In this document: piece after piece, positions 1-7,303 of the stretch
Numbering within the stretch: the first letter of the stretch is position 1
How the letters are laid out: every line of letters begins with the position of its first letter
DNA from: an uncultured Alphaproteobacteria bacterium
Lineage (GTDB): Bacteria; Pseudomonadota; Alphaproteobacteria; Rhizobiales; Ancalomicrobiaceae
DNA length: 55,138 nt
Assembly (NCBI GenBank): GCA_937919435.1
Contig: CALFRR010000059.1
Location: forward strand, 1 to 55,138
Direction: 5' to 3'
Position numbers and translations under genes: made by a program
The notes under the pieces: model-generated
What the model saw: only the letters and a program-made list of their open reading frames with translations
The model's database searches: none
Told to the model about the DNA's origin: nothing

Positions 1-1
1 G

Positions 2-832
2 GCCACCGTCTGCGGTTCGTCGCTCGCCCTGATGGACGCCGGCGTGCCGCTGAAGCAGCCGATCGCCGGCATCGCCATGGGCCTGATCAAGGAAGGCGAG
101 CGCTTCGCCGTCCTGACCGACATCCTCGGTGACGAGGATCACCTCGGCGACATGGACTTCAAGGTCGCCGGCACCGCCGACGGCGTCACCTCGCTGCAGA
201 TGGACATCAAGATCGACGGCATCACCGAGGAGATCATGAAGGTCGCTCTGGCCCAGGCCAAGGACGGCCGTCTGCACATCCTCGACGAGATGGCCAAGGC
301 GCTGACCGCGGCCCGTCCGGAGCTCGGCGAGCATGCGCCGCGCATCGAGTCCTTCAAGATCCCGACCGACAAGATCCGTGAAGTGATCGGTTCGGGCGGC
401 AAGGTGATCCGCGAGATCGTCGAGAAGACCGGCGCCAAGGTCGACATCCAGGACGACGGCACCGTCAAGGTGTCTTCTTCGGACCAGAAGAAGATCAAGG
501 CGGCGGTCAACTGGATCAAGTCGATCGCGGCGGAGCCGGAGCTGAACGCGATCTACGAAGGCACGGTCGTGAAGTGCATGGAGTTCGGAGCGTTCGTGAA
601 CTTCTTCGGTTCGCGTGACGGCCTGGTGCACATCTCGCAGCTCGCGCCGAAGAAGGTCGCCAAGGTCACCGACGTGGTCAAGGAAGGCGACAAGGTCTGG
701 GTGAAGCTGCTCGGCTTCGACGAGCGCGGCAAGGTCCGCCTGTCGATGAAGGTGGTCGATCAGGAGACCGGCCAGGAGATCAAGCAGGAAGAGGGCGACC
801 GCCCCGCCCGTGCCGAGAAGCCGGCCGACTGA
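2..832 (+). CDS. pnp: Polyribonucleotide nucleotidyltransferase (PNPase), C-terminal part
   Basis: This is the 3' end of pnp; the N-terminus lies before the window and the first whole codon is at base 2. About 276 residues are visible. They contain the end of the second RNase PH-like core (a segment like KQPIAGIAMGLI and a D-rich stretch GDEDHLGDMDFKVAGT that binds metal in this family), a KH domain with its GxxG loop (IGSGGKVI), and a C-terminal S1 domain (EGTVVKCMEFGAFV ... DGLVHISQL). PNPase degrades RNA 3' to 5' phosphorolytically, often with RNase E in the degradosome. The protein ends soon after S1 with a short charged tail. A strong hairpin terminator follows the stop. Identification is secure; only completeness is lacking. 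Confidence 0.97.
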   Translation, partial: ATVCGSSLALMDAGVPLKQPIAGIAMGLIKEGERFAVLTDILGDEDHLGDMDFKVAGTADGVTSLQMDIKIDGITEEIMKVALAQAKDGRLHILDEMAKALTAARPELGEHAPRIESFKIPTDKIREVIGSGGKVIREIVEKTGAKVDIQDDGTVKVSSSDQKKIKAAVNWIKSIAAEPELNAIYEGTVVKCMEFGAFVNFFGSRDGLVHISQLAPKKVAKVTDVVKEGDKVWVKLLGFDERGKVRLSMKVVDQETGQEIKQEEGDRPARAEKPAD

Positions 833-857
833 GCCGACCGTTTCCCGTGAAACATAC

Positions 858-885
858 CGAAGGGCGCCCCATGGGGCGCCCTTCG
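858..885 (+). terminator. Rho-independent terminator of pnp
   Basis: A perfect 13-bp inverted repeat with a two-base centre (arms 858-870 and 873-885) lies 25 bases after the pnp stop and is followed by TCGTTTTG. The arm begins CGAAGGGCGCCCC. The same hairpin-then-GTCGTT ending recurs at other terminators in this window. Confidence 0.88.
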
Positions 886-1025
886 TCGTTTTGGGTCTCT
901 CCGCGCCCGGAGGTCGTTCGGCGCCCTTCGCTCACCGCGTGTGACGTAGGGAAACGCCACCTTAACCTCGCGCGTGCATCTTGCCGCTGGACTCGGCGTG
1001 TCTGTGGCTCGGGGGAGGGGCGGCG

Positions 1026-2705
1026 ATGAAGTTCCGCAACTGGTCGATCTTGAAGAAGTTCGCCACCGCCGTGGTGTTGTTCGGCGTGGTCTCGGCGGCG
1101 GTCGCCGCCTACGGTGTCGGGGCGGTCTCCCGGTTGGGGACGACTCTGGTCGACGTCGGTCGTCGCGAGGTCGCCGCCCGTGAGGCGATGGACCTGCGCA
1201 TCGACATCATCGCCATCAGCCGGATGACCTATCAGCTCGCGCTGGCACCGGCCAGGGCGGCCGACTTCCGCAAGGAGACCGACAAGCGCGCGGCCGAGAT
1301 GAAGGCGCGTTTCCCGATTCTGCGGGCCGAGGCCGGGGCCGAGGAGAACCGCCTGCTCGACGCGATCGAGCAGGCGCTCGACGCCTATTTCGGATCGATC
1401 CGGGCGATGGTCGACGTCGCCGCCGGCCAGACCGACGAGGCCGGCCTGCGCAAGGCGCTCGACGTCGCGCTCGACGGCCAGAAGAAGGTCACCGACACGG
1501 TCAAGGCCTACTCGACCGCCACCGGCACTCGGATGAACGACATGCGCTCCAACGCGGAGGCCGCGGCCACGCAGGCGCGTCTGCTGATGATCGTCATCGC
1601 GGTGGTCGGCATCCTGCTCGGCGTCGCCGCCACGCTCTTCCTGGGCCATGCCGGCATCGTCCGGCCGGTCCGGCGTCTGACCGCGACGATGGAAGGCCTG
1701 GCCGAAGGCCGGGTCGACGTGGCGATCGACGGTGCCGACCGGAAGGACGAGATCGGCGGCATGGCACGGGCGGTCGAGGTCTTCCGCGCCGACATGATCC
1801 GAGGCCGCGAACTCGAAGCGGAGAGCCGCCGCAACCGCGAAGCGCTCGACCTCCAGCGCCGGGCGACGGTCGCGGAGCTGGCCGACGCCTTCGAACGGTC
1901 CGTCGGCTCGGTGGTCGGAACCATCTCCACCGCCGCCACCGAACTGCATGCCACCGCCGAGCAACTGACCCGGACCGCCGAGACGACCACCGCGCGTTCC
2001 GGCCGGGTCGAGAGCGCCGCGCATTCCGCCTCCGAGAGCGTCGCGACGGTCGCCGCCGCCACCGAGGAACTCGGCGCCTCGGTCGGCGAGATCGCCGGGC
2101 GGATCGGGCGCTCGAACGGCATGGCCGCGGGCGCGGTCGGCGACGTCGCCGCCGCCGCCGGCATCGTCCGCACCCTCGCCGAGGGCGCGTCGAAGATCGG
2201 CGCGGTGGTCGAACTGATCGATGCGATCGCCGCACAGACCAACCTTCTCGCGCTCAACGCCACGATCGAGGCGGCGCGGGCCGGCGAGGCGGGGCGCGGC
2301 TTCGCGGTCGTCGCCTCCGAGGTCAAGGCCCTGGCCGGTCAGACCGCCAAGGCGACCGAGGAGATCACCGGCCAGATCGGCGCGATTCGCGGCTCGACCG
2401 AGGAAGCGGTGCGTGCGATCGGAGCGATCGAGGCGACCATCCGGTCGATGAGCGAGATCGCCGCCGCGATCTCCACCGCCGCCGAGCAACAGTCGATCGC
2501 AACCCACGAGATCGTCGGTTCGGTCACCCGGGCCGCCACGGGTGCCGACGAGGTGTCGAGCAACATCGCCGACGTCGCCCGCTCGGCCGAGGATACCGGC
2601 GTGGCCGCCGAACAGGTGCTCGCGTCTTCCGCCGACCTGTCGCGGCAGGCCGAGACGCTCCGGTCGCGCCTCGTCGAATTCCTGGCGACCGTCCGCGCCT
2701 CCTGA
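1026..2705 (+). CDS. Methyl-accepting chemotaxis protein
   Basis: This 559-residue transmembrane chemoreceptor has a short cytoplasmic N-terminus, a first membrane helix at about residues 15-35, a mostly helical periplasmic domain to about residue 185 (four-helix-bundle type), and a second membrane helix at about 188-208 (LLMIVIAVVGILLGVAATLF). A HAMP domain (RPVRRLTATMEGLAEG) and a long MCP signalling coiled coil follow. The conserved hairpin tip IAAQTNLLALNATIEAARAGE is near residue 400. It would relay ligand binding to CheA/CheW; no che genes are nearby. The start chosen is ATG 1026, preceded by a GGGGGAGGGG ribosome site; an in-frame ATG 45 bases upstream lacks one. No C-terminal CheR-docking pentapeptide is evident. 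The ligand is unknown. Confidence 0.93.
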   Translation: MKFRNWSILKKFATAVVLFGVVSAAVAAYGVGAVSRLGTTLVDVGRREVAAREAMDLRIDIIAISRMTYQLALAPARAADFRKETDKRAAEMKARFPILRAEAGAEENRLLDAIEQALDAYFGSIRAMVDVAAGQTDEAGLRKALDVALDGQKKVTDTVKAYSTATGTRMNDMRSNAEAAATQARLLMIVIAVVGILLGVAATLFLGHAGIVRPVRRLTATMEGLAEGRVDVAIDGADRKDEIGGMARAVEVFRADMIRGRELEAESRRNREALDLQRRATVAELADAFERSVGSVVGTISTAATELHATAEQLTRTAETTTARSGRVESAAHSASESVATVAAATEELGASVGEIAGRIGRSNGMAAGAVGDVAAAAGIVRTLAEGASKIGAVVELIDAIAAQTNLLALNATIEAARAGEAGRGFAVVASEVKALAGQTAKATEEITGQIGAIRGSTEEAVRAIGAIEATIRSMSEIAAAISTAAEQQSIATHEIVGSVTRAATGADEVSSNIADVARSAEDTGVAAEQVLASSADLSRQAETLRSRLVEFLATVRAS

Positions 2706-2719
2706 ACCCGCGGACGTCG

Positions 2720-2742
2720 GGGTCGGCGACGCGCCGGCCCCG
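2720..2742 (+). terminator. Probable terminator of the chemoreceptor gene
   Basis: A 10-bp stem (2720-2729 with 2733-2742, loop ACG) lies just after the chemoreceptor stop. Its one imperfect pair is a U-G wobble in plus-strand RNA but an A-C mismatch in minus-strand RNA, so it should work for the plus strand. The tail is only weakly T-rich. Confidence 0.5.
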
Positions 2743-2754
2743 CTTCTCCGCCCC

Positions 2755-3609
2755 TCAGCCCGCGGTCGCCCGCCCCACCGTCTCCCAGGCCGCCAGATCG
2801 GCGAGCATCGCTTCGGCGTGCCCTCGGATCGCGTCGATCGCGTCCGCTCCGAGCGCCAGCCGGAGCGGTGTCGTCTCCGCGTCGAGCGCCGCCGCGACCG
2901 CCTCCGCCGCGAGCCTCGGGTCGCCGGCCTGGGTGCCGTCCATGCCGTGGGCGAAGGCGCGGGTCGGCCCGACCACTTCCTCATAGGCGTCCATCGCCGG
3001 CATGTGGCGCAGCGCCGGGCCGGCGAAGGCGGTGCGGAAGGCGCCCGGCTCGACGATCAGCACCTTGATGCCGAACGGCCGTACTTCGCCCGCCAGCGCC
3101 TCGCTGAGCCCCTCCAGCGCGAATTTCGAGGCGCAGTAGGAGCCGAAGCCGGGATAGGAGACCTGCCCGCCCATCGACGTGACGTTGACGATCGCCCCCG
3201 ACCGCTGCGCCCGCATCTGCGGCAGCACCGCCCGGATCACCGCTGCCGCACCGAAGAAGTTGGTCTCCATCTGCGCCCGGAGTTCGGCGTCGGAGGTCTC
3301 CTCGACCGCGCCGACGCTGCCGAAGCCGGCGTTGTTGATCGCCACGTCGAGCCGCCCGAAGCGCGCGAGCACCGCCGCCACCGCCGCATCCGCCGCGCCG
3401 GGCACGTCGACGTCGAGAGCGAGCGCCAGCACCCGGTCGGGGGCGAGGGCGACGAGATCGTCGAGCCGGGCGGCGGAGCGTGCGGTCGCCGCCACCGCGA
3501 AGCCGCGAGCCAGCGCATGCTCGGCGAAGGCCCGGCCGAAGCCGGTCGAGGCGCCGGTGACCAACCAGACCGGCCGCGGGAACGTCGTGGTGGAAGCCGT
3601 CGCAGTCAT
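2755..3609 (-). CDS. SDR-family NAD(P)-dependent oxidoreductase
   Basis: This 284-residue classical short-chain dehydrogenase/reductase has a Rossmann glycine motif TGASTGFG near the N-terminus, NNAG near residue 90, a catalytic Ser (VTSMGG) and the catalytic YxxxK (YCASK), followed by the EPGAFRT segment typical of this subgroup. The substrate cannot be deduced; relatives are often annotated as oxidoreductases acting on small alcohols or carbonyls. The start is ATG 3609 with a GAGGGA site just upstream; the reading frame stays open further upstream but without a better start. It is divergent from a LysR-type regulator, with a perfect dyad between them, so it is probably the regulator's target. 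Confidence 0.9.
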   Translation of the reverse strand: MTATASTTTFPRPVWLVTGASTGFGRAFAEHALARGFAVAATARSAARLDDLVALAPDRVLALALDVDVPGAADAAVAAVLARFGRLDVAINNAGFGSVGAVEETSDAELRAQMETNFFGAAAVIRAVLPQMRAQRSGAIVNVTSMGGQVSYPGFGSYCASKFALEGLSEALAGEVRPFGIKVLIVEPGAFRTAFAGPALRHMPAMDAYEEVVGPTRAFAHGMDGTQAGDPRLAAEAVAAALDAETTPLRLALGADAIDAIRGHAEAMLADLAAWETVGRATAG

Positions 3610-3677
3610 CGTTCTGTCCCTCGTCTCTTCGCCGTTCGGTCGCCGTCGGCGTGGTTGCAACCATGCACGGGATCGAA

Positions 3678-3707
3678 TCATCTGATAAGATCGGACGTGT
3701 CAGATGA
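3678..3707. promoter_or_regulatory. Perfect inverted repeat between SDR and LysR genes (candidate operator)
   Basis: TCATCTGA at 3678-3685 and its exact reverse complement TCAGATGA at 3700-3707 are separated by 14 bases. The dyad lies 19 bases before the LysR start codon and about 70 bases before the SDR start. An 8-8 dyad of this spacing is typical of a LysR-type regulator binding site in a divergent promoter. The inner stretch ATCTGATAAGAT is itself a small dyad. Confidence 0.6.
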
Positions 3708-3725
3708 ACCGTGTGATGAAATCGC

Positions 3726-4667
3726 ATGATCGAACGTGATCTCCTGCCTCATCTGCCGATCGTCCGGGCCGTCGCCCGGGCCGGAGGCTTCGCCGCCGCC
3801 GCGGCCCGGCTGGGTCTCGGCACCTCCGCCGTGTCTCATGCGGTGCGGGTGGTCGAGGATCGGCTGGGTCAGGCACTGTTCGCCCGCACCACCCGCTCGG
3901 TCGCGCCGACCGAGGCCGGCCGCACCTTCCTGGCGCAGATCGAGCCGGCCCTCGACGCGCTGGAGGCGGCCTGCGAGGCGGTGCGCGGCGGCGCCGGTCG
4001 GGTCTCCGGGACGCTGCGCCTCGACGTGCCGCGGATCGCCCTGACCATGGGGCTCGGCGAAGTGATCGTCCGCACCCGTCGCGCCCATCCCGATCTGGCG
4101 ATCGAGGTGACCACCGACGAAGGGTTGGTCGACATCGTCGCCGCCGGCCACGACGCCGGGGTGCGGGTCGGCGGGATGATCGCCGAGGACATGGTCGCGG
4201 TCCGCCTGACGCCGCCGTTCCGCACCGCTCTGGTCGCCTCTCCGGACTACCTCGCCCGCCGCGGCGATCCGCGCCGCATCGCCGATCTCGCCCGCCACGA
4301 CTGCATCGGCTATCGCCGGATCACCACCGGTGGCACCTATGCCTGGGAGCTCGACGCCGACGGTGTCGAGGTGGCGGTGCCGATGCCCGGGATGCTCCGG
4401 GTGACCGATTCGCTGCACGCCCGCGAGCTGGCGCTGGCCGGCTGCGGCATCGCCTATCTCTACCGGCCGCTGGTCGCCGACGATCTGGCGAGCGGCCGGC
4501 TCTGCGCGGTGCTGCCGGAGACCGCGGTCGAGGAGGCCGGGCTGTTCCTCTATTTCCCGCGCCGGGCGGCGACCGCGCCGAAGCTCCGGGCGCTGGTCGA
4601 GGTGATCCGCGAGCGGCTCGCCGAGGTCGACGGCGACGAGCCGACGCCGCGGCCGCTGTTCTTCTGA
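3726..4667 (+). CDS. LysR-family transcriptional regulator
   Basis: This protein of 313 residues has the LysR winged helix-turn-helix at the N-terminus (AVARAGGFAAAAARLGLGTSAVSHAVRVVEDRLG ... LFARTTRSVAPTEAG) and a periplasmic-binding-protein-like effector domain from about residue 90. It belongs to the branch with GTLRLDVPRIA at the start of the effector domain, often seen next to SDR-type target genes. ATG 3726 sits 19 bases after a dyad shared with the divergent SDR gene, which suggests autoregulation and control of the SDR. The effector is unknown. Confidence 0.92.
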   Translation: MIERDLLPHLPIVRAVARAGGFAAAAARLGLGTSAVSHAVRVVEDRLGQALFARTTRSVAPTEAGRTFLAQIEPALDALEAACEAVRGGAGRVSGTLRLDVPRIALTMGLGEVIVRTRRAHPDLAIEVTTDEGLVDIVAAGHDAGVRVGGMIAEDMVAVRLTPPFRTALVASPDYLARRGDPRRIADLARHDCIGYRRITTGGTYAWELDADGVEVAVPMPGMLRVTDSLHARELALAGCGIAYLYRPLVADDLASGRLCAVLPETAVEEAGLFLYFPRRAATAPKLRALVEVIRERLAEVDGDEPTPRPLFF

Positions 4668-4740
4668 GCCGAGGCGGAGACGCCGCCCCGCCGGGGAACC
4701 GCGCGGTGGTCGACCCGGAGAGGTTGCGTACGTCGGAGCG

Positions 4741-5703
4741 ATGTCGGATGGTTCGGCCATGACCGATCCGACCTTCTCCCTCCTCGCCCTCGGTTACGGC
4801 TATTCGGCGCGCCACGGCATCGCCGCGCTCGGCCTCGCCCCGAGCGCCGTCGCCGTCACCGCCCGCGCTCCCGACAAGGCCGAACGCCTCGCCGCCGCCG
4901 GGTTCCACGTCGTGCCGCTGTTCGAGGCCGATGCCGACGCCCGTCTCGCCGCCGCGGCGGCGCGGGCCGCCCGCGTCCTCGCCTCCGCCGCGCCGGCCGA
5001 AGGGCCGGACCCGTTCCTCGAGCGGATCGCGGCGGCGCTCGCCGTGTCGGCCGCCGCCGGCCGGCTCGGCTGGATCGGCTATCTCTCGACCGTCGGCGTC
5101 TACGGCGATGCCGGCGGCGGTCTCGTCGACGAGACCACGCCCCCGGCGCCGACCTCCGAACGCACCCGTGCCCGGGTCGCCGCGGAAGCCGGCTGGACGG
5201 CGCTCGGCCGGTCGCTCGGCGTCCCGGTGGCACTGCTGCGGCTCGGCGGCATCTATGGTCCCGGGCGCAACCCCTTCGTCGCCCTCGACCGCGGCACCGC
5301 GCGACGGGTGGTCAAACCGGGGCAGATGTTCAATCGGATCCGGGTCGAGGACATCGGCCGGGCAATCGCCGCCGCCGCCGAGACCCGATTCGACGGCGTG
5401 CTGAACGTCGTCGACGACGAGCCGACTCCGCCGGAGGTGCCGCTCGTCTTCGCGGCGGCGCTGAAGGGGGTGGAGCCGCCGCCGGAGGTCGCCTTCGCCG
5501 AGATCGAGCCGACCCTGTCGCCACTCGCCCGGTCGTTCTGGGGGGAGAGCAAGCGGGTCGGCAACGCCCGCCTGCACGCACTCCTCGGCGATCTCTCCTG
5601 GCCGACCCATCGGGAGGGCCTCGCCGGCCTGTGGCGCGACGGCGACTGGGCCGGCAGCGCCGAGGACCGCGAGGACGCCAGTCCCAAGTTCAGGCGATCG
5701 TGA
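4741..5703 (+). CDS. SDR-family NAD(P)-dependent oxidoreductase (YeeZ-like, epimerase type)
   Basis: This 320-residue protein resembles extended SDRs of the YeeZ type. It has an N-terminal Rossmann motif (ALGYGYSARHG), a strand ending in YLSTVGVYGD (the active-site region of epimerase-like SDRs), and LRLGGIYGPGRNPF with RVEDIGRAI further on, all typical of NAD-dependent epimerase/dehydratase folds. The canonical YxxxK is not obvious, as in many YeeZ proteins, so catalysis is uncertain. Two starts are possible, ATG 4741 (GGAG six bases upstream) and ATG 4759; the first is preferred. The 3' end overlaps the convergent FAH-family gene by 14 bases. Confidence 0.82.
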   Translation: MSDGSAMTDPTFSLLALGYGYSARHGIAALGLAPSAVAVTARAPDKAERLAAAGFHVVPLFEADADARLAAAAARAARVLASAAPAEGPDPFLERIAAALAVSAAAGRLGWIGYLSTVGVYGDAGGGLVDETTPPAPTSERTRARVAAEAGWTALGRSLGVPVALLRLGGIYGPGRNPFVALDRGTARRVVKPGQMFNRIRVEDIGRAIAAAAETRFDGVLNVVDDEPTPPEVPLVFAAALKGVEPPPEVAFAEIEPTLSPLARSFWGESKRVGNARLHALLGDLSWPTHREGLAGLWRDGDWAGSAEDREDASPKFRRS

Positions 5704-6379
5704 GCCGCAGCTCCGGCAGTCCCTCGACCCGGCCGACCGCGACGTCGCCGGAGACCAGCGGTCCGACCCCGGCCGGCGTGCCGGTGAACAGGAGATCGCC
5801 CGGCTCCAGCCGATAGAAGCGGGAGAGGTGGGAGATCAACTCCGGCACCGACCAGACCATCTCGGAGAGCTTCTCCGACTGGCGACGGACGCCGGAGACG
5901 TCGAGCCGGATCTCCCGGTCGCCGATCTCGCCGAACGCCGCCCGCGGCACGATTCCGGTGATCGGCGCCGAACGTTCGAAGTTCTTGGAGAAGTCCCAGG
6001 GCCGCTTCTTCGCCTTGGCCTGGTTCTGCAGATCGCGGCGGGTGAGATCGAGGCCGAGGGCGTAGCCGTAGACCACTTCCATCGCCGCGTCGGCGGGAAT
6101 GTCCTGCGCCGTCGCACCGATCGCCACGACGAATTCGATCTCGTGATGGAAGTCGCTGGTGCCGGCCGCATAGGGGATGGTCGAATCGTTGGCGACGATC
6201 GCCGAGGCGTCCTTCAGGAAATAGAACGGCGCCTCGCGATCGACCTCGTTGCCGAGCTCCTTGGCGTGTTCGACGTAGTTGCGGCCGACGCAGAAGATCC
6301 GGCGGACCGGCCAGCGGTCGGTGCGCCCGACGATCTCGATCGTCGGCTGGGCGGGCGGGTCGAACAGGAGTGTGATCAC
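5690..6379 (-). CDS. Fumarylacetoacetate hydrolase family protein
   Basis: This 229-residue protein is a compact single-domain FAH-fold enzyme. RIFCVGRNYVEHAKELG, PFYFLKDASAI, the acidic metal-binding motif HHEIEFVVAIG, GYALGLDLTRRDLQ and LLFTGTPAGVGP match the FAH/MhpD superfamily in order. Members cleave C-C bonds in diketo acids or decarboxylate oxaloacetate; the substrate here is not known. I place the start at GTG 6379, which has GGAG eight bases upstream and gives the usual length of about 230 residues. The frame stays open to an ATG at 6493 but the extra 38 residues are not family-like. It is convergent with, and overlaps by 14 bases, the SDR gene upstream on the other strand. Confidence 0.9.
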   Translation of the reverse strand: MITLLFDPPAQPTIEIVGRTDRWPVRRIFCVGRNYVEHAKELGNEVDREAPFYFLKDASAIVANDSTIPYAAGTSDFHHEIEFVVAIGATAQDIPADAAMEVVYGYALGLDLTRRDLQNQAKAKKRPWDFSKNFERSAPITGIVPRAAFGEIGDREIRLDVSGVRRQSEKLSEMVWSVPELISHLSRFYRLEPGDLLFTGTPAGVGPLVSGDVAVGRVEGLPELRLTIA

Positions 6380-6517
6380 GACGAGGTCTCCGAGAGCAGT
6401 GGGTGATTCCCCACCCGCATTGGTCGCCACACGTTCGTGGAATGCAAGCCACCGCCCCGGGAACCGGCCGTGCGGGTGAACCCGGGTGGCCATCCGGTTC
6501 GCGCCGCCGCGTCGCGT

Positions 6518-7015
6518 TCACTGTTCGAAGCGTTCGATCACCCGCCCGTTCGCACCCACGAACAACCGGCGCGCGTTTCCCCAGAGATGGACCACGTGGC
6601 CGCTGATCGGATTGGCGAAGCCGAGCGAGGTCTGGCCGAAGATCTCGCCGCCGCCGGGGTTGAGGAAGAGATCGGCCGCCGCCTCCAGGAAGGCCCAGCC
6701 GTTCGGTCCGTCCGCGACGTTGCAGCCGTTGAAGTAGATCCGCGCACCCGGCCGGGCGAGCGTGGTGAAGCCGTTCTGACGCAGGCTGCGCAGCGTACCC
6801 GCGTCGACGCCTTCGTGGCCGAAGCCGATCTGTCCCGGCGCACCGTGGGTCTCGAACAGGATCCGGTCGAAGGTCCGCCCCGCCTGCATCAGCCGTCGGA
6901 ACAGGGCCGTGAATCCGGCGTAGTCGGGGACTCCGAAGCGGTCGCCGGCAGCGCGGCGACCGGCGGTCCAGCGGATCGTCCAGTCGGACGAATCGTAGAT
7001 GTGCAAGAGGCTCAT
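6518..7015 (-). CDS. Small His/Cys caspase-fold-like protein (DUF4347/CHAT-like), function unknown
   Basis: This 165-residue protein carries two motifs of the caspase-like hydrolase fold: a strand leading to His57 (ILFETHGAPGQIGFG) and a strand leading to Cys98 (ARIYFNGCNVADG). In CHAT, clostripain and DUF4347 proteins the same HG...GCNVA pair forms the His/Cys dyad. The segment GGGEIFGQTSLGFA follows. There is no signal peptide, membrane helix or partner domain, so the protein seems to be the bare fold, presumably cytoplasmic. ATG 7015 is preceded by GAGGAGGGAGC. It lies alone between the FAH gene and polA, all on the minus strand. It could be a peptidase or a catalytically silent relative; I infer the fold, not an activity. 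Confidence 0.6.
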   Translation of the reverse strand: MSLLHIYDSSDWTIRWTAGRRAAGDRFGVPDYAGFTALFRRLMQAGRTFDRILFETHGAPGQIGFGHEGVDAGTLRSLRQNGFTTLARPGARIYFNGCNVADGPNGWAFLEAAADLFLNPGGGEIFGQTSLGFANPISGHVVHLWGNARRLFVGANGRVIERFEQ

Positions 7016-7303
7016 CGTCGCTCCCTCCTCGACGTGAACCCGCTCTCCCTCCGACCTCGCGTCCCGGCCGAGGGGGCGGTGGTGGTCGACACCCCGATCA
7101 TGCCCGACGCCGCGTGTATCGGCTACGCAATTCTACGCGTCGGTTGCGGGGAGGACGCGGATCCGTCGTCCGGGGAGACGGTCGTCACGCGAGGGACGCG
7201 GCGCTCCATGGAGATCCGAGCAAGCCGACCCGACCGGGCGGGGCCGGGGCGGCTCTTCGCTCCGCAAGGGCGTCTCGACGGTGCGGCCCGCGGAGGTCGG
7301 CGC
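7016..7303. other. Intergenic stretch between polA end and the small caspase-like gene
   Basis: No convincing gene. It should hold the promoter of the minus-strand gene starting at 7015. On that strand the direct repeat GCGTAG-AATT-GCGTAG (7123-7138) contains TAGAAT, which could be a -10 box, but no good -35 is visible. Confidence 0.35.

Noticed and set aside
780..2984. A 734-codon minus-strand frame opposite the chemoreceptor
   Set aside because: The plus-strand chemoreceptor has all expected domains; the antisense translation is Arg-rich and repetitive only because it is complementary to Ala/Glu-rich codons.
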